The notes: generated from the sequence alone by a model not told the origin. A stretch of 64,000 nt of DNA from SKKC01 sp046542845 (GCA_046542845.1 JBKHAN010000007.1:14189-78188); one strand, 5' to 3'; numbered from the stretch's first letter, positions 35,770 through 45,591 are shown. Translations and numbers: made by a program.

Positions 35770-36312
35770 GTGAAGGATGAAAGGCCACAAACGCCCCGAG
35801 ACCGGGCGTTTCTCGACACGGATCAGGTCGCGATAGGCATAGGATCCAACCTCGGCGACAGGTTGACACATATCCAATGCGCGTGCGCGAAACTCGCAAC
35901 CCGCGTAACGGATATCGTCGCTTCCAGACTGTACGCGACCGAGCCGGTCGGTTACACGGAACAGGAGGAATTCCTCAACGCCGTCGTGGTCGGCCGCTGG
36001 CACGACGGCCCGCACCAGCTTCTTGACTTCCTGCAGGACATCGAGCGATCGGGAGGCAGGATTCGCGGGCAGGGGCCCCGATTCGGCCCTCGAACGATCG
36101 ACCTCGATATTCTTTTGATTGGCCGGCAGACTCTTGACACCCCGGATCTGACGGTGCCCCATCCGCGAATGTACGAGCGCCGGTTTGTGCTCGATCCCCT
36201 GCTCGAACTGTACCCGGAACTTCTCGATCCGGCCAGTCGAACAGCTTTCTCGGTCTTCGCTCGGAGACTGCCACAGGCAGGTATTTACGAATACGGCGAG
36301 CCACCGATATAA
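35770..36312 (+). CDS. folK: 2-amino-4-hydroxy-6-hydroxymethyldihydropteridine pyrophosphokinase
   Basis: FolK transfers pyrophosphate to the pterin precursor in folate synthesis. The 180-residue protein has the family signature GIGSNLGDR near residue 23, the FGPRTIDLDILL motif that holds the two magnesium-binding aspartates, and PHPRMYERRFVLDPL. The GTG at 35770 is the only start that keeps the N-terminal region close to the recA stop; a shorter protein starting later is possible because about 18 residues precede the first conserved strand. Other folate genes are not in the window. Confidence 0.9.
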   Translation: MKDERPQTPRDRAFLDTDQVAIGIGSNLGDRLTHIQCACAKLATRVTDIVASRLYATEPVGYTEQEEFLNAVVVGRWHDGPHQLLDFLQDIERSGGRIRGQGPRFGPRTIDLDILLIGRQTLDTPDLTVPHPRMYERRFVLDPLLELYPELLDPASRTAFSVFARRLPQAGIYEYGEPPI

Positions 36313-36352
36313 TCGTCTCCCCTCCACACAGGCGAGGCAGGAGCCGGTACGC

Positions 36353-37156
36353 ATGGAAATTGTCGAACAGGAAAACGCGAGCGATCAGGTGGATCGGGAG
36401 CACGTATCAGACGCACACCGGTTCAAACTGGGAGACTTTGAAGGGCCGCTTGACCTGCTCCTTTTTCTCATACGCCGGTCCGAAGTGAACATTTACGATA
36501 TCCCTATCGCGCAGATCACCGAGCAGTATCTCGCATACCTGGAGTTCTCAACGAAAGTAGATCTCGACAGCATTACCGAGTTTTACGTACTCGCGAGCAC
36601 ACTCCTCTATATCAAATCCCGCATGCTGCTTCCCGTGGAGTCAGATCTCGACGACGAGTTCGACGATCCACGTCAGGAGCTCGTTGAGCGGCTGATCGAG
36701 TATCAGAAGTACAAGAAGCTCACCGACCTCATGAAGGACCAGGAGGAACAGGCGGAGTGGTCCATAGAGCGAAAAAAGAAACAGCGAACGCTCGACTTTC
36801 TTGAAGACGAGGAGATGTGGGAAGAGCTCGACGTGTGGGATCTCCTTCAGACCTTCTCGCATCTCATGACCAATCTGACCCCCGAGCGCATCATCGACTT
36901 GTACGAAGAGGTGTCAATAAACGAAAAAGTTACCCTGATTACCGAGCTGCTTGATACGAAGGAGGAGTTCCTTTTCACCGACCTGATAGTCCGACCCGAC
37001 TCATTTCTCGATGTTGTGTGCGCGTTTCTTGCTATACTCGATTCTGTCAAGGAACGCCGTATTTCGATCTATCAGAACAGAATGTTTGGCGACATACGGA
37101 TTCGTCGCTCCGAACGGAAAGCACCACAGGATCACAATAATGGAACTGAAGACTGA
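36353..37156 (+). CDS. scpA: Segregation and condensation protein A
   Basis: ScpA is the kleisin that links the SMC ATPase heads and with ScpB compacts and separates chromosomes. The 267-residue protein has the N-terminal signature FKLGDFEGPLDLLLFLIRRSE and VNIYDIPIAQITEQYLAYL, an acidic central linker, and a C-terminal winged-helix part. The ATG at 36353 is supported by AGGAG at 36339-36343 nine bases upstream; an earlier in-frame start would overlap folK. It overlaps scpB by 17 bases, as kleisin genes often do. Confidence 0.93.
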   Translation: MEIVEQENASDQVDREHVSDAHRFKLGDFEGPLDLLLFLIRRSEVNIYDIPIAQITEQYLAYLEFSTKVDLDSITEFYVLASTLLYIKSRMLLPVESDLDDEFDDPRQELVERLIEYQKYKKLTDLMKDQEEQAEWSIERKKKQRTLDFLEDEEMWEELDVWDLLQTFSHLMTNLTPERIIDLYEEVSINEKVTLITELLDTKEEFLFTDLIVRPDSFLDVVCAFLAILDSVKERRISIYQNRMFGDIRIRRSERKAPQDHNNGTED

Positions 37157-37685
37157 GATATCGTTGATTGAGGCAATCCTTTTTCTCGAGAGCGAGCCGC
37201 AGGACACCGCGACGCTTGCCCGCATCAGCGGTCTTTCGAAAAACGTCGTAGAAGCATGCACGGAGGCACTGCAGACCCGTCTCGCCGGCGAAGAATACGG
37301 CCTGGAGTTGCTGGATATCGGGGGCGGTTGGCTTCTGACCCCGAAGCGGCACTTGTGGGAGCAGTTGCGAACGCGATACGGTAAACGAAACGATAACAAG
37401 CTCAGCAAGGCTGCTTTGGAAACGCTGAGCATCATAGCCTATTCGCAGCCGGTCACCAGGGCCGAGGTCGAAAACATTCGCGGGGTGCAGGCGGACAACA
37501 TGATACGGCTGCTGCTTCAGCGGGAACTGATACAGGAAGTCGGGCGTAAGGATGCGCCCGGCAGACCCGTTCAGTTCGGTACCACGCGCAACTTTTTGAA
37601 GGTGTTTCGACTCTCGAGTATTTCCGAGCTTCCGAAACTCGACGAAGCTGATCGAAGGAGGTTCGAACTCGATGGCAAGGAATGA
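37140..37685 (+). CDS. scpB: Segregation and condensation protein B
   Basis: ScpB is the winged-helix partner of ScpA in the SMC complex. The 181-residue protein has two winged-helix domains and the family stretch LSKAALETLSIIAYSQPVTRAEVENIRGV around residues 80-108, followed by DAPGRPVQFGTTRNFL. The ATG at 37140 lies within the 3' end of scpA, indicating translational coupling. It overlaps the pseudouridine synthase gene by 14 bases. The smc gene itself is not in the window. Confidence 0.93.
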   Translation: MELKTEISLIEAILFLESEPQDTATLARISGLSKNVVEACTEALQTRLAGEEYGLELLDIGGGWLLTPKRHLWEQLRTRYGKRNDNKLSKAALETLSIIAYSQPVTRAEVENIRGVQADNMIRLLLQRELIQEVGRKDAPGRPVQFGTTRNFLKVFRLSSISELPKLDEADRRRFELDGKE

Positions 37686-38493
37686 CGAGACGGAAACGAT
37701 GCGGCTTCAGGTGTATCTCGCACAAGCCGGACTGGGTTCACGCCGTTCATGTGAAAACCTTATAGACGAGCTCCGTGTAAGCGTTAACGGAGAAATGGTA
37801 TCCCGGCATGGTGTACGTGTCAGCGACGAAGACGTTGTAAAAGTTGACGGGAAACAGGTCCACCGCACAAAGAAAAGCGTCTATCTGGCGCTTCATAAAC
37901 CCCCGGGTTACCTGTGCGCACAGAGCGACCCCGAAGGACGCCCGCTCGCCGTTGAACTCGTACAGTCGCGCTACGGCATGCGCCTGTATACGGTTGGTCG
38001 ACTCGACTTCAATAGTTCCGGCCTGATATTTATGACAAACGACGGTGACTTTGCGCAGGCCGTATCTCATCCGTCGAACGAGGTCGAGAAGGAGTACATC
38101 GTACAGACCCGTAAACCGGTATCCGAAGAGTTTCTCGAAGCGTGCGTTCGGGGTTTGAACATCGAAGGTGTGCAGTACCGCTTCACGAACTGGGAACGGG
38201 CGGGCTCGAGAAGCATACGGGTCACGCTCCGGGAAGGAAAGAACCGCGAAATCAGGACCGTGTTTAACCATTACCGCTATGGTGTCAAACGTGTCCATCG
38301 CGTCAGAATCGGTCCCGTGAAACTGTTTCGTATGGCGCCGGGACGATTCCGACCCCTGACGCGTCAGGAGATTAACTGGTTTTTCAAGCAGGCGGGCGTG
38401 GCTCCTCCCGGGGACGCCCCGACGCCCGGGGAGAGCTCGGATAAAGCCCCGCGTAAAAAACAGGTACGTGTTCGCAGAGGGAAGACAACGTGA
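37672..38493 (+). CDS. rluB: 23S rRNA pseudouridine synthase of the RluB/RsuA family
   Basis: Enzymes of this family turn a specific uridine in ribosomal RNA to pseudouridine. In 273 residues there is an N-terminal S4 RNA-binding domain (residues 10-65, with LGSRRSCENLI), then the catalytic domain with GRLDFNSSGLIF, catalytic Asp112, and KEYIVQ and EGKNREIR segments. The C-terminal 40 residues are proline-rich then strongly basic. The scpA-scpB-rluB order is a common bacterial arrangement. AAGGAGG precedes the start. RluB, RluE or RluF specificity cannot be decided from sequence alone. Confidence 0.88.
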   Translation: MARNDETETMRLQVYLAQAGLGSRRSCENLIDELRVSVNGEMVSRHGVRVSDEDVVKVDGKQVHRTKKSVYLALHKPPGYLCAQSDPEGRPLAVELVQSRYGMRLYTVGRLDFNSSGLIFMTNDGDFAQAVSHPSNEVEKEYIVQTRKPVSEEFLEACVRGLNIEGVQYRFTNWERAGSRSIRVTLREGKNREIRTVFNHYRYGVKRVHRVRIGPVKLFRMAPGRFRPLTRQEINWFFKQAGVAPPGDAPTPGESSDKAPRKKQVRVRRGKTT

Positions 38494-39152
38494 TCGTGGC
38501 GATAGACGGACCGGCAGGAAGCGGTAAAAGCACAATCGCAGAGCGCTGTGCGCAGGAAGTCGGATTTGCCTACGTGAACTCGGGACGACTCTACCGGGCC
38601 GTCACCCTGTATGCGCTGAAAAACGGCATAACCAGCGACGCGGACCGCATTGTACCCCTGCTTTCGGCAATCAGCATAGAAATCGCAGGATCCGACATCC
38701 TGTTGAACGGTCATATCGTTTCCGACCGGTTGCACGACGACGAAGTCGACCGCTGGGTTCCTCAACATTCGTCCCTGCCCGAAGTACGCACCTACGTTAA
38801 CACCAGGCTGCACGACATAGCACGGCAGGGAAATGTCGTGGTCGAAGGTCGCGATATAGCGACCGTCGTGTTTCCCGACGCCGAGGTCAAAGTTTACCTG
38901 GACGCGTCCATCGAAGCACGGGCGCAGCGAAGATACCGGCAGGGGACGAGCGAACTGACCTATGAACAGATATACAGCTCCATCGAACAGCGCGACGAAC
39001 TCGACCGGAACAAACAGATCGGACGGTTGAGACAATCCAAGGACGCGACATATATCGACACCTCGGACTTGACCATAGATAAAGTTTGTGACAAGGTATT
39101 GAGCATTATCCACGGACATCTCGAATCTTCAGGAAAAGTACATAAAACATGA
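38490..39152 (+). CDS. cmk: Cytidylate kinase
   Basis: Cmk phosphorylates CMP and dCMP. The 220-residue protein has the P-loop GPAGSGKST at residues 7-15, NSGRLYRAVTLYAL, the EGRDIATVVFPDAEVKVYLDAS motif and a C-terminal lid region with RRYRQG. The GTG start forms a GTGA overlap with the rluB stop. The cmk-rpsA pair downstream is widespread in bacteria. Confidence 0.94.
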   Translation: MIVAIDGPAGSGKSTIAERCAQEVGFAYVNSGRLYRAVTLYALKNGITSDADRIVPLLSAISIEIAGSDILLNGHIVSDRLHDDEVDRWVPQHSSLPEVRTYVNTRLHDIARQGNVVVEGRDIATVVFPDAEVKVYLDASIEARAQRRYRQGTSELTYEQIYSSIEQRDELDRNKQIGRLRQSKDATYIDTSDLTIDKVCDKVLSIIHGHLESSGKVHKT

Positions 39153-40855
39153 GCGATAGTCAGTCTAGTCAAGGCGCAGGCGCGCCGCTTCAGGAACAGC
39201 TTCAGGAACAATATCTCGACCACCTCGATCAGCTCGAAGAAGGGCAACTGGTCGAGGGCATAGTTATCGAGGTCGGACCCGAACAGGTCTTCGTCGACGT
39301 CGGATACAAGTCCGAAGGCAAGATCGATATTTCGGAGTTCAGAGAACTCCCGAAAGTCGGCGACAGCGTAGAAGTTGTGCTGGTAAACAAGGAATCCCGT
39401 TCAGGCGAAGTCATTGTTTCCAAGAAGAAAGCAGACGAGCGGGTCTTCTGGAAGACCATGAAAGAGGCGGCGGCCGAGCATCGTGCGGTGCCGGGTCGGG
39501 TCAAGCGCGCCATAAAGGGCGGATTCGAGATTGATCTCGGTCACGACGTGCGCGCATTCAATCCCATCTCAAAGATGGACCTTCATCGCATTAACAACCC
39601 CGAAGAATACGAGGGCATGGATACGTTCTTTTATATTGAACGTCTCTACAGCGACAACCGGGTTAATATTGTACTCAGCCGGCGCGACTGGCTCGAAGAG
39701 ACCGTCGAGAAAAACCGAAACCAGTTTTTCGAGAATGTCAGCATAGGCGACGTCGTCGAAGGAACGATTAAAAGCTTCACCAGTTTTGGCGCTTTTGTTG
39801 ATCTGGGTGGTTTTGACGGCCTGCTGCACATAAACGATATGAGCTGGGGACATGTCACGCGTCCCAAGGACTACGTCAAGAAAGGCGACAAGATCGAGCT
39901 GAAAGTGATCCGCATGGATCCCGAGGCGAAGAAGATAAATCTCTCGCTCAGACACATGACCGAGGATCCATGGTCCCAGTTCGAAGAGAAGTACGCAGAG
40001 GGCGACATTGTCGTTGGCCACGTAACGAAGCTCACCGAATTCGGGGCTTTCATTGAGCTCGAAGAAGGAATTGAAGGTCTCGCTCATATCTCCGAGCTTT
40101 CCTGGACACGACGCATTAACCACCCGAAAGAAGTACTCGATGTCGATCAGGAAGTAGAGGTTAAAATACTCGCTTACGATCTTCAGGAAGGAAAGGTCAG
40201 TCTTGGTGTCAAGCAGGCAATGCCCAACCCATGGGATCACATCGAGCATATGTACCCGGAAGGCCTTCGCCTGATTCGTCCCATCAAAAAGCTCACGAAC
40301 AGCGGAGCGTTTGTGGAACTCGAAGAAGGCATCGACGGATTTCTTCACGTGGACGATTTGAGCTGGACCAAGCGGTACAAGCATCCGAGTGCCATCCTTC
40401 AGGAAGGCGAAGAAATCGAATGCATGGTCATACGCAGCGATTCAAAGAATCGGAATGTGCGTTTAGGCATAAAGCAGCTCTCCGAAGACCCCTGGGACAG
40501 TCTAAAGAAAGCCTACCCCGAAAACACGGTCATCGAAGGCGAGGTAACGAATATTACCGATTTCGGCGTCTTCCTTCGAGTACAGGGCGGCATCGAAGGT
40601 CTTATTCACAAGGCGGCGCTTGTCGATCCGCGGCAGGAGTCCTACGAAGACGCGATCAAGAAGATCAAGGTCGGAGATTTCCTCCGGGCAGTGGTCGTAG
40701 AGCTGAATACTGCCAAGCAGAAACTCGGACTGTCTGTCAGGGAACTCGAGCGTCTCGAGCAGCGTCAGGAGCTCGACAAGTATATTCACGAGGACGACGA
40801 CGACAGTGCGACCATTACGCTCGGCGATATTCTGAAGGACAAAGACTCCAACTGA
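39149..40855 (+). CDS. rpsA: 30S ribosomal protein S1
   Basis: S1 brings mRNA to the small ribosomal subunit. The 568-residue protein contains six S1 domains of roughly 70-85 residues, of which the last four are close to consensus (for example GTIKSFTSFGAFVDLG and GHVTKLTEFGAFIELE). The ATG overlaps the cmk stop by four bases. It ends the recA-to-rpsA run, and the next gene starts 39 bases later on the same strand with its own GGAAG site. A full-length S1 fits the presence of some genes here lacking clear Shine-Dalgarno sequences. Confidence 0.96.
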   Translation: MSDSQSSQGAGAPLQEQLQEQYLDHLDQLEEGQLVEGIVIEVGPEQVFVDVGYKSEGKIDISEFRELPKVGDSVEVVLVNKESRSGEVIVSKKKADERVFWKTMKEAAAEHRAVPGRVKRAIKGGFEIDLGHDVRAFNPISKMDLHRINNPEEYEGMDTFFYIERLYSDNRVNIVLSRRDWLEETVEKNRNQFFENVSIGDVVEGTIKSFTSFGAFVDLGGFDGLLHINDMSWGHVTRPKDYVKKGDKIELKVIRMDPEAKKINLSLRHMTEDPWSQFEEKYAEGDIVVGHVTKLTEFGAFIELEEGIEGLAHISELSWTRRINHPKEVLDVDQEVEVKILAYDLQEGKVSLGVKQAMPNPWDHIEHMYPEGLRLIRPIKKLTNSGAFVELEEGIDGFLHVDDLSWTKRYKHPSAILQEGEEIECMVIRSDSKNRNVRLGIKQLSEDPWDSLKKAYPENTVIEGEVTNITDFGVFLRVQGGIEGLIHKAALVDPRQESYEDAIKKIKVGDFLRAVVVELNTAKQKLGLSVRELERLEQRQELDKYIHEDDDDSATITLGDILKDKDSN

Positions 40856-40894
40856 CAAACGGTTATAAGGCGTGCGGAGTCGTGGAAGCCACAC

Positions 40895-42406
40895 ATGCTC
40901 TCAGAAAACGTTGATCTTCGACGGCTGGACACGCTTATAGAGATTAACACTCTCATAAACAGTGACTACAGCGACCCGAACGCACTGCTCACACGCATAG
41001 TCGAATCTGCAACTCGTCTTACCGAGGGTGAGGCGAGTTCCCTCCTGCTCATTAATCCCGACGACAACAAGCTCTACTTTGAGGTTGCTCTTGGTTCCAA
41101 AGGAACCGAAGTTCAGCGTTTCAGTCTGAATAAAGGGGAAGGGATCGCGGGCTGGGTGGTCGACAAGAATCGCAGCCTCATCGTAAACGACGTCGAGTCC
41201 GATACGCGGTTTTTTTCCAACATAAGCAAGGCAATAGGTTTTTCGACTCGGAACATACTCGCTGCACCCATGCGCATCCGTGAAAGCTGCGTCGGTGTAC
41301 TCGAGATCCTGAACAAAAAGGATGGCAAGAACTTCACCGAAAGTGATCTGTGGTGGCTCGAGATTTTTGCGAACCAGGCTGCCCTGGCCATACAGAACGC
41401 GAGATCCTTTCAAAAAGCCCGAGATCAGATTGATTTTCTGAGCGAGCAGGTGCAGGAATCCCAGGGATACCACACCTTCGTCGCGGAGAGTCCCGCGATG
41501 CTTGAGAAACTCGATCTGGTAAAGCGCGTCGCCCCGACTGACTCGTCGGTATTGATACTCGGCGAAAGTGGCGTCGGCAAAGAACTCTTCGCGGAGCAGC
41601 TTCATTTAAACTCCCGGCGCGCCGACCGCCCGTTTGTACGGGTGAACTGCGCCGCTCTTCCGGAGTCGCTGCTCGAAAGTGAACTGTTCGGCCACGTAAA
41701 AGGTGCCTTTACAGACGCGAATCGTGATCGGATCGGACGTTTTGAGCTCGCAGACGGCGGAACGATCTTTCTCGACGAAATAGGGGAGCTTCCCCTCGCT
41801 TTGCAGGCGAAGCTCCTGCGCGTGCTTCAGGAACGGACGTTTGAGAAGGTAGGTGCCAGTGAGCCGAAAAACGTCGACGTTCGTATCGTTGCCGCCACTA
41901 ACCGCGACATCGAAGTTGAAGTGTCGGAAGGCAGATTTCGACGGGATTTATACTACCGCCTGAATGTGCTTCCACTGTATATCCCACCCCTCCGATCACG
42001 ACCCGAGGACATACCGGGACTTGCACGATTTTTCCTGAAGCGCCTGAATCATGAGACCAAGAAGCAGATTCGCGGCTTTTCGAACGAGGCGATCGAGCAA
42101 CTGCTCTCGTATTCCTGGCCCGGCAACGTCCGCGAGCTCGAGAATGCCGTCGAGCGTGCGGTTGTGATAACTCGGGGCGATGAGATATCACCCGAGGATC
42201 TTGTCCTTCAGCGAAGCTCAAGCGACAGCACACGATATGCGGGAAACAGTCTGAAAGATGCGGTAAATTTATTTAAGAAACAGTATCTACGTGCTACTCT
42301 CGAACGGTGCGACTGGAATCAAACTATTGCAGCAAAAGAACTTGGAATTCAACGGACGTATCTTTCCCGGCTCATTAAGGAGCTTGAAATATCGCGTTCA
42401 GATTGA
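40895..42406 (+). CDS. Sigma-54 dependent activator with N-terminal GAF domain, GAFTDA variant
   Basis: The 503-residue protein has a GAF sensor domain (about residues 15-165), a sigma-54-interacting AAA+ domain with Walker A GESGVGKE at 223-230 and Walker B GGTIFLDEIGELP, and a C-terminal Fis-type helix-turn-helix (AAKELGIQRTYLSRLIKELE). The loop that contacts sigma-54, usually GAFTGA, is GAFTDA at residues 270-275. There is no receiver domain, so the signal is probably a small ligand bound by GAF. rpoN and target promoters are not visible in this window. It is followed by a TPR protein and a cyclase on the same strand. Target genes unknown. Confidence 0.88.
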   Translation: MLSENVDLRRLDTLIEINTLINSDYSDPNALLTRIVESATRLTEGEASSLLLINPDDNKLYFEVALGSKGTEVQRFSLNKGEGIAGWVVDKNRSLIVNDVESDTRFFSNISKAIGFSTRNILAAPMRIRESCVGVLEILNKKDGKNFTESDLWWLEIFANQAALAIQNARSFQKARDQIDFLSEQVQESQGYHTFVAESPAMLEKLDLVKRVAPTDSSVLILGESGVGKELFAEQLHLNSRRADRPFVRVNCAALPESLLESELFGHVKGAFTDANRDRIGRFELADGGTIFLDEIGELPLALQAKLLRVLQERTFEKVGASEPKNVDVRIVAATNRDIEVEVSEGRFRRDLYYRLNVLPLYIPPLRSRPEDIPGLARFFLKRLNHETKKQIRGFSNEAIEQLLSYSWPGNVRELENAVERAVVITRGDEISPEDLVLQRSSSDSTRYAGNSLKDAVNLFKKQYLRATLERCDWNQTIAAKELGIQRTYLSRLIKELEISRSD

Positions 42407-42439
42407 ACCACATGATATTGATAGGAGTACATAATAATA

Positions 42440-43132
42440 ATGAAATCGACGGATGAACGAACGGCACGCGAGCGCTTTGTGGATGCACTCAGCGGCTTTC
42501 TGCAAAGGCAGCGAAAACCGATTCTCGCACTGACGGTCATTGTGCTTGCGGGCATTGCAGGCTTCGCGGTCTACGCAGAAATCAGAAACCATCGCGCAGA
42601 GGAGGCTCTGGTCCAGCTGGAGGACCTGCAGACCCGCGTGGATGAGCGACAGGGGCTTGAGGAAGACGAGAGGACGGAATTCGATGAGGACGTGCTCGGT
42701 GAGCTGAACGATCTGATCGATCGCTACCCCGGAACGTATGCCGCACAACGATCCCTGTTTCTCAGCGGCATCCTTTATATGGAACAGGAGAACTTCGAAG
42801 CAGCTGCCGATTCTTTCGGACGTCTCGCCGACCGGTTTCCCGAGGGCCATCTCGCACTGATAGCCCGTGCAAACGAGGCGACTGCGCATGAAGAAAACTC
42901 CGAGCCCGAAGAGGCCATGGACGCCTACCGACAGCTCCTCTCGATGCGGCCTGATTCGAGTCCCCTGACTGCACGCGCGTTGTTCTCGCTTGGACGTCTC
43001 AGCGAACGTCAGTCCGGCGACGGCGACGACCCGAGAGATTACTATGAGCGCATTATAAACGAGTATCCGCAGAGTAACTGGACAACTCTGGCACGAAACA
43101 GACTCCTCGCGCTCTCTACGGCAGCACCGTAG
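42440..43132 (+). CDS. Membrane-anchored TPR protein
   Basis: The 230-residue protein has one N-terminal membrane helix (about residues 27-46, ILALTVIVLAGIAGFAVYA) and a periplasmic or extracytoplasmic region with TPR-like repeats (for example NFEAAADSFGRLADRFPEG and ARALFSLGRLSERQ). The layout is that of YfgM/YbgF-like small TPR proteins, which attach to envelope machines. AGGAG lies 12 bases before the ATG. It lies between a sigma-54 activator and a cyclase, with 33- and 41-base gaps, so co-transcription is likely. Its partner is unknown. Confidence 0.7.
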   Translation: MKSTDERTARERFVDALSGFLQRQRKPILALTVIVLAGIAGFAVYAEIRNHRAEEALVQLEDLQTRVDERQGLEEDERTEFDEDVLGELNDLIDRYPGTYAAQRSLFLSGILYMEQENFEAAADSFGRLADRFPEGHLALIARANEATAHEENSEPEEAMDAYRQLLSMRPDSSPLTARALFSLGRLSERQSGDGDDPRDYYERIINEYPQSNWTTLARNRLLALSTAAP

Positions 43133-43173
43133 AGTCAGCACATCAGTCTGACACCGGTATGAAGGGGGAGACC

Positions 43174-45591
43174 ATGGCCGATCAAAAGACGCAGAGCAGG
43201 AAACGGAGATCCAGAACCTGGAAACGATTCCGGGAGACCCGGAATTTTGGCCCTTTGATCGGAGTTTTTGTATTTCTCGCACTACTCGTCTTCACGACTG
43301 TGTTTCCCGTCATCCCCGATCGCCTTGAACTCTCCGTGGTGGATTTTAATTTCAACCTCCGACAGTTTACGGGAACCACGCGGCTGGAGGAGGGTGTCGT
43401 ACTCGCCGAGCAGAATCCGGCTATCTCCCCCGATATACTGATTGTAGGTGTCGATTTCAACGCACTGCAGCGCTTCGGTAACTGGCCGTTTCCACGCGCG
43501 AGACACGCAGACCTCGTGAACTCGTTCGCACGCATATCGGACCAGACTCAACGTGAAAACGCAGTCTTCCTCGACTTTTTCTTCATAGAACCTGTCGCGG
43601 AGGCTTTTAACGACGCTCTGCTCGTAGACGCAATGATCGAGAACAGACGCGTGTTTCTCGAAACAGTGCTCGAGTCATCGCCACCTCCTTCGGGGCTGGA
43701 GAACGAACTCTTTGCACGACACGACGTTCTTTTTGACCGACAGGGTCGTTTCGGGACGATAGCCGGCGACTGGCAGGAGGTTCCCGGGAACGATGGACTT
43801 CAGCCGCCCCTGCAACCCTATGGAGCAGCGTCCGCAGGGTTTGGCCACGCGAATTTTTCCTCCGATATTGATGAGGTTTTTCGGCGTCAGGCACTCGTAG
43901 CCAAATCGTCGGAACTGCTCGGTTTTGTCTTTCTGGAAGACCTGGAGCCGGGCATAGAACTCATAGACGAGAGCGTTTTCGAGCGTCTCGCATGGGTGGA
44001 TCGGTCCGGGCGCGAGCACCAGATTCGAATGCCGATCACTGAAGAGTCTCTCGCTTCACTGCGAGCCGAAATGGAAGCGGAAGCGCCGCCACGACGCGTA
44101 GAACTCGACGACGGCACTGAAGACGACGTATTTCTGATCCGGGTCTACCGGGACGAGTTTGTGCCCTCGATCACGCTATCACTTGCCATGAATTACTGGA
44201 ATCGGAGTCCGGAGGAGGTTGATGTTCATTTCGGTGAGCACATCCGGATTCCCGAGCCTCGCGTCTATAATCCCGAAACCGATAGCCTCGAACCGTATCG
44301 CATACTCGAACGCCCGGAACGACGGGATGAGGACGGTGAGATTGTTGAGGAAGCACGGTACCGGGACGTTCCCGAGATCCTTATCCCGATCGACGAACAC
44401 GGAAACATGACCGTTAACTTTATGGGACCTCGGTCGAGTGCCACACGGGGCGAATACCAGACCTTTCCCGTGCGCAGCTACAGCGGATACGCGTCAAACC
44501 CACCAGGTGCCTTGAGTGAACGCTGGCCGCGGACACGGGCGGTGCCGAACAGCATTATCATGGTCGGAGCCTTCGCTCCCGGTATGGCGGCCGATGAGCT
44601 CACAACCCCTTACGGCCTCATGTACGGTATAGAGGTGCATGCGAATGCGCTCAATACCATTCTTATGGACAACTTCCTGAGAAACGCACCGTCCTGGTTG
44701 AACACTCTGATTCTGTTCGCTGCGTCCGTGCTTATCGCGTTCGCCTCGTCACGGCTGCCGACGGGCTGGGCTCTTGGAATTCTGATCGTTGGCATACTCG
44801 GATTCTTTATCGTAAACAACCTGTATCTGTTCGATTCCGCCGGCATGATCGTCGATTTTGTTATCCCTGTTACCGGAGCCACGCTCAGCTTTCTCTCGGT
44901 AGTCGTATACCGGATTGCGACCGAAGAGCGGGACAAACGGCGCCTGCGGGAAATGTTCGGGAAGTACGTAAGCCCGCACGTCGTCAGCGATATTATGAAC
45001 AATCCTCCCGAGCTCGGTGGAACGGATAAGGAACTCACCGTGATGTTCAGTGATATTCGGGGCTTCACGACCTTGTCGGAAAGCATGACGCCGCAGGAAC
45101 TTGTAAATCATCTCAATCTGTATCTGACTGCGATGACTGATATAATTCTTGAGTACGAGGGAACCCTCGACAAGTACGTCGGCGACGAGATCATGTGCTT
45201 CTGGGGAGCTCCGATTCCACAGGAGGATCACGCGATTCGAGCGTGCCGATGCGCTCTGAAGCAGATGCAGGCCCTCGATCAGTTGAACGAGGGCTGGGAG
45301 CCTGAGCGGCGCATCAACTTTGGAATAGGGATTAACTCCGGGATCATGACCGTTGGAAATATGGGGTCTCCCGGACGCCTTAACTATACGCTTATGGGAG
45401 ACAACGTGAACCTCGGAGCACGGCTTGAAGGTACGAACAAGCAGTACCGGACAACCTGCATTATCAGCGAATACACCTACGGACTCGTTAAGGACAAGGT
45501 CATAGCCCGTGAGCTCGACAACATTCGGGTCAAAGGAAAAAACAAGCCTGTCCTTATCTACGAGCTCATCGATATGGCGGATGCTGTATAG
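43174..45591 (+). CDS. CHASE2-domain class III adenylate cyclase
   Basis: The 805-residue protein has an N-terminal membrane helix (about 25-47), a large extracytoplasmic CHASE2-type sensor region (to about 505), three membrane helices (about 508-585), and a C-terminal class III cyclase domain (about 610-790). Catalytic residues are complete: metal ligands Asp627 (FSDIRGF) and Asp671 (YVGDEI), base-recognition Lys667 and Thr739, and Asn746 and Arg750. The Lys/Thr pair is the class IIIb pattern and favours ATP over GTP. ATG 43174 follows AGGGGG; ATG 43159 is an alternative. It overlaps the next gene. The signal and cAMP target are unknown. Confidence 0.9.
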   Translation: MADQKTQSRKRRSRTWKRFRETRNFGPLIGVFVFLALLVFTTVFPVIPDRLELSVVDFNFNLRQFTGTTRLEEGVVLAEQNPAISPDILIVGVDFNALQRFGNWPFPRARHADLVNSFARISDQTQRENAVFLDFFFIEPVAEAFNDALLVDAMIENRRVFLETVLESSPPPSGLENELFARHDVLFDRQGRFGTIAGDWQEVPGNDGLQPPLQPYGAASAGFGHANFSSDIDEVFRRQALVAKSSELLGFVFLEDLEPGIELIDESVFERLAWVDRSGREHQIRMPITEESLASLRAEMEAEAPPRRVELDDGTEDDVFLIRVYRDEFVPSITLSLAMNYWNRSPEEVDVHFGEHIRIPEPRVYNPETDSLEPYRILERPERRDEDGEIVEEARYRDVPEILIPIDEHGNMTVNFMGPRSSATRGEYQTFPVRSYSGYASNPPGALSERWPRTRAVPNSIIMVGAFAPGMAADELTTPYGLMYGIEVHANALNTILMDNFLRNAPSWLNTLILFAASVLIAFASSRLPTGWALGILIVGILGFFIVNNLYLFDSAGMIVDFVIPVTGATLSFLSVVVYRIATEERDKRRLREMFGKYVSPHVVSDIMNNPPELGGTDKELTVMFSDIRGFTTLSESMTPQELVNHLNLYLTAMTDIILEYEGTLDKYVGDEIMCFWGAPIPQEDHAIRACRCALKQMQALDQLNEGWEPERRINFGIGINSGIMTVGNMGSPGRLNYTLMGDNVNLGARLEGTNKQYRTTCIISEYTYGLVKDKVIARELDNIRVKGKNKPVLIYELIDMADAV

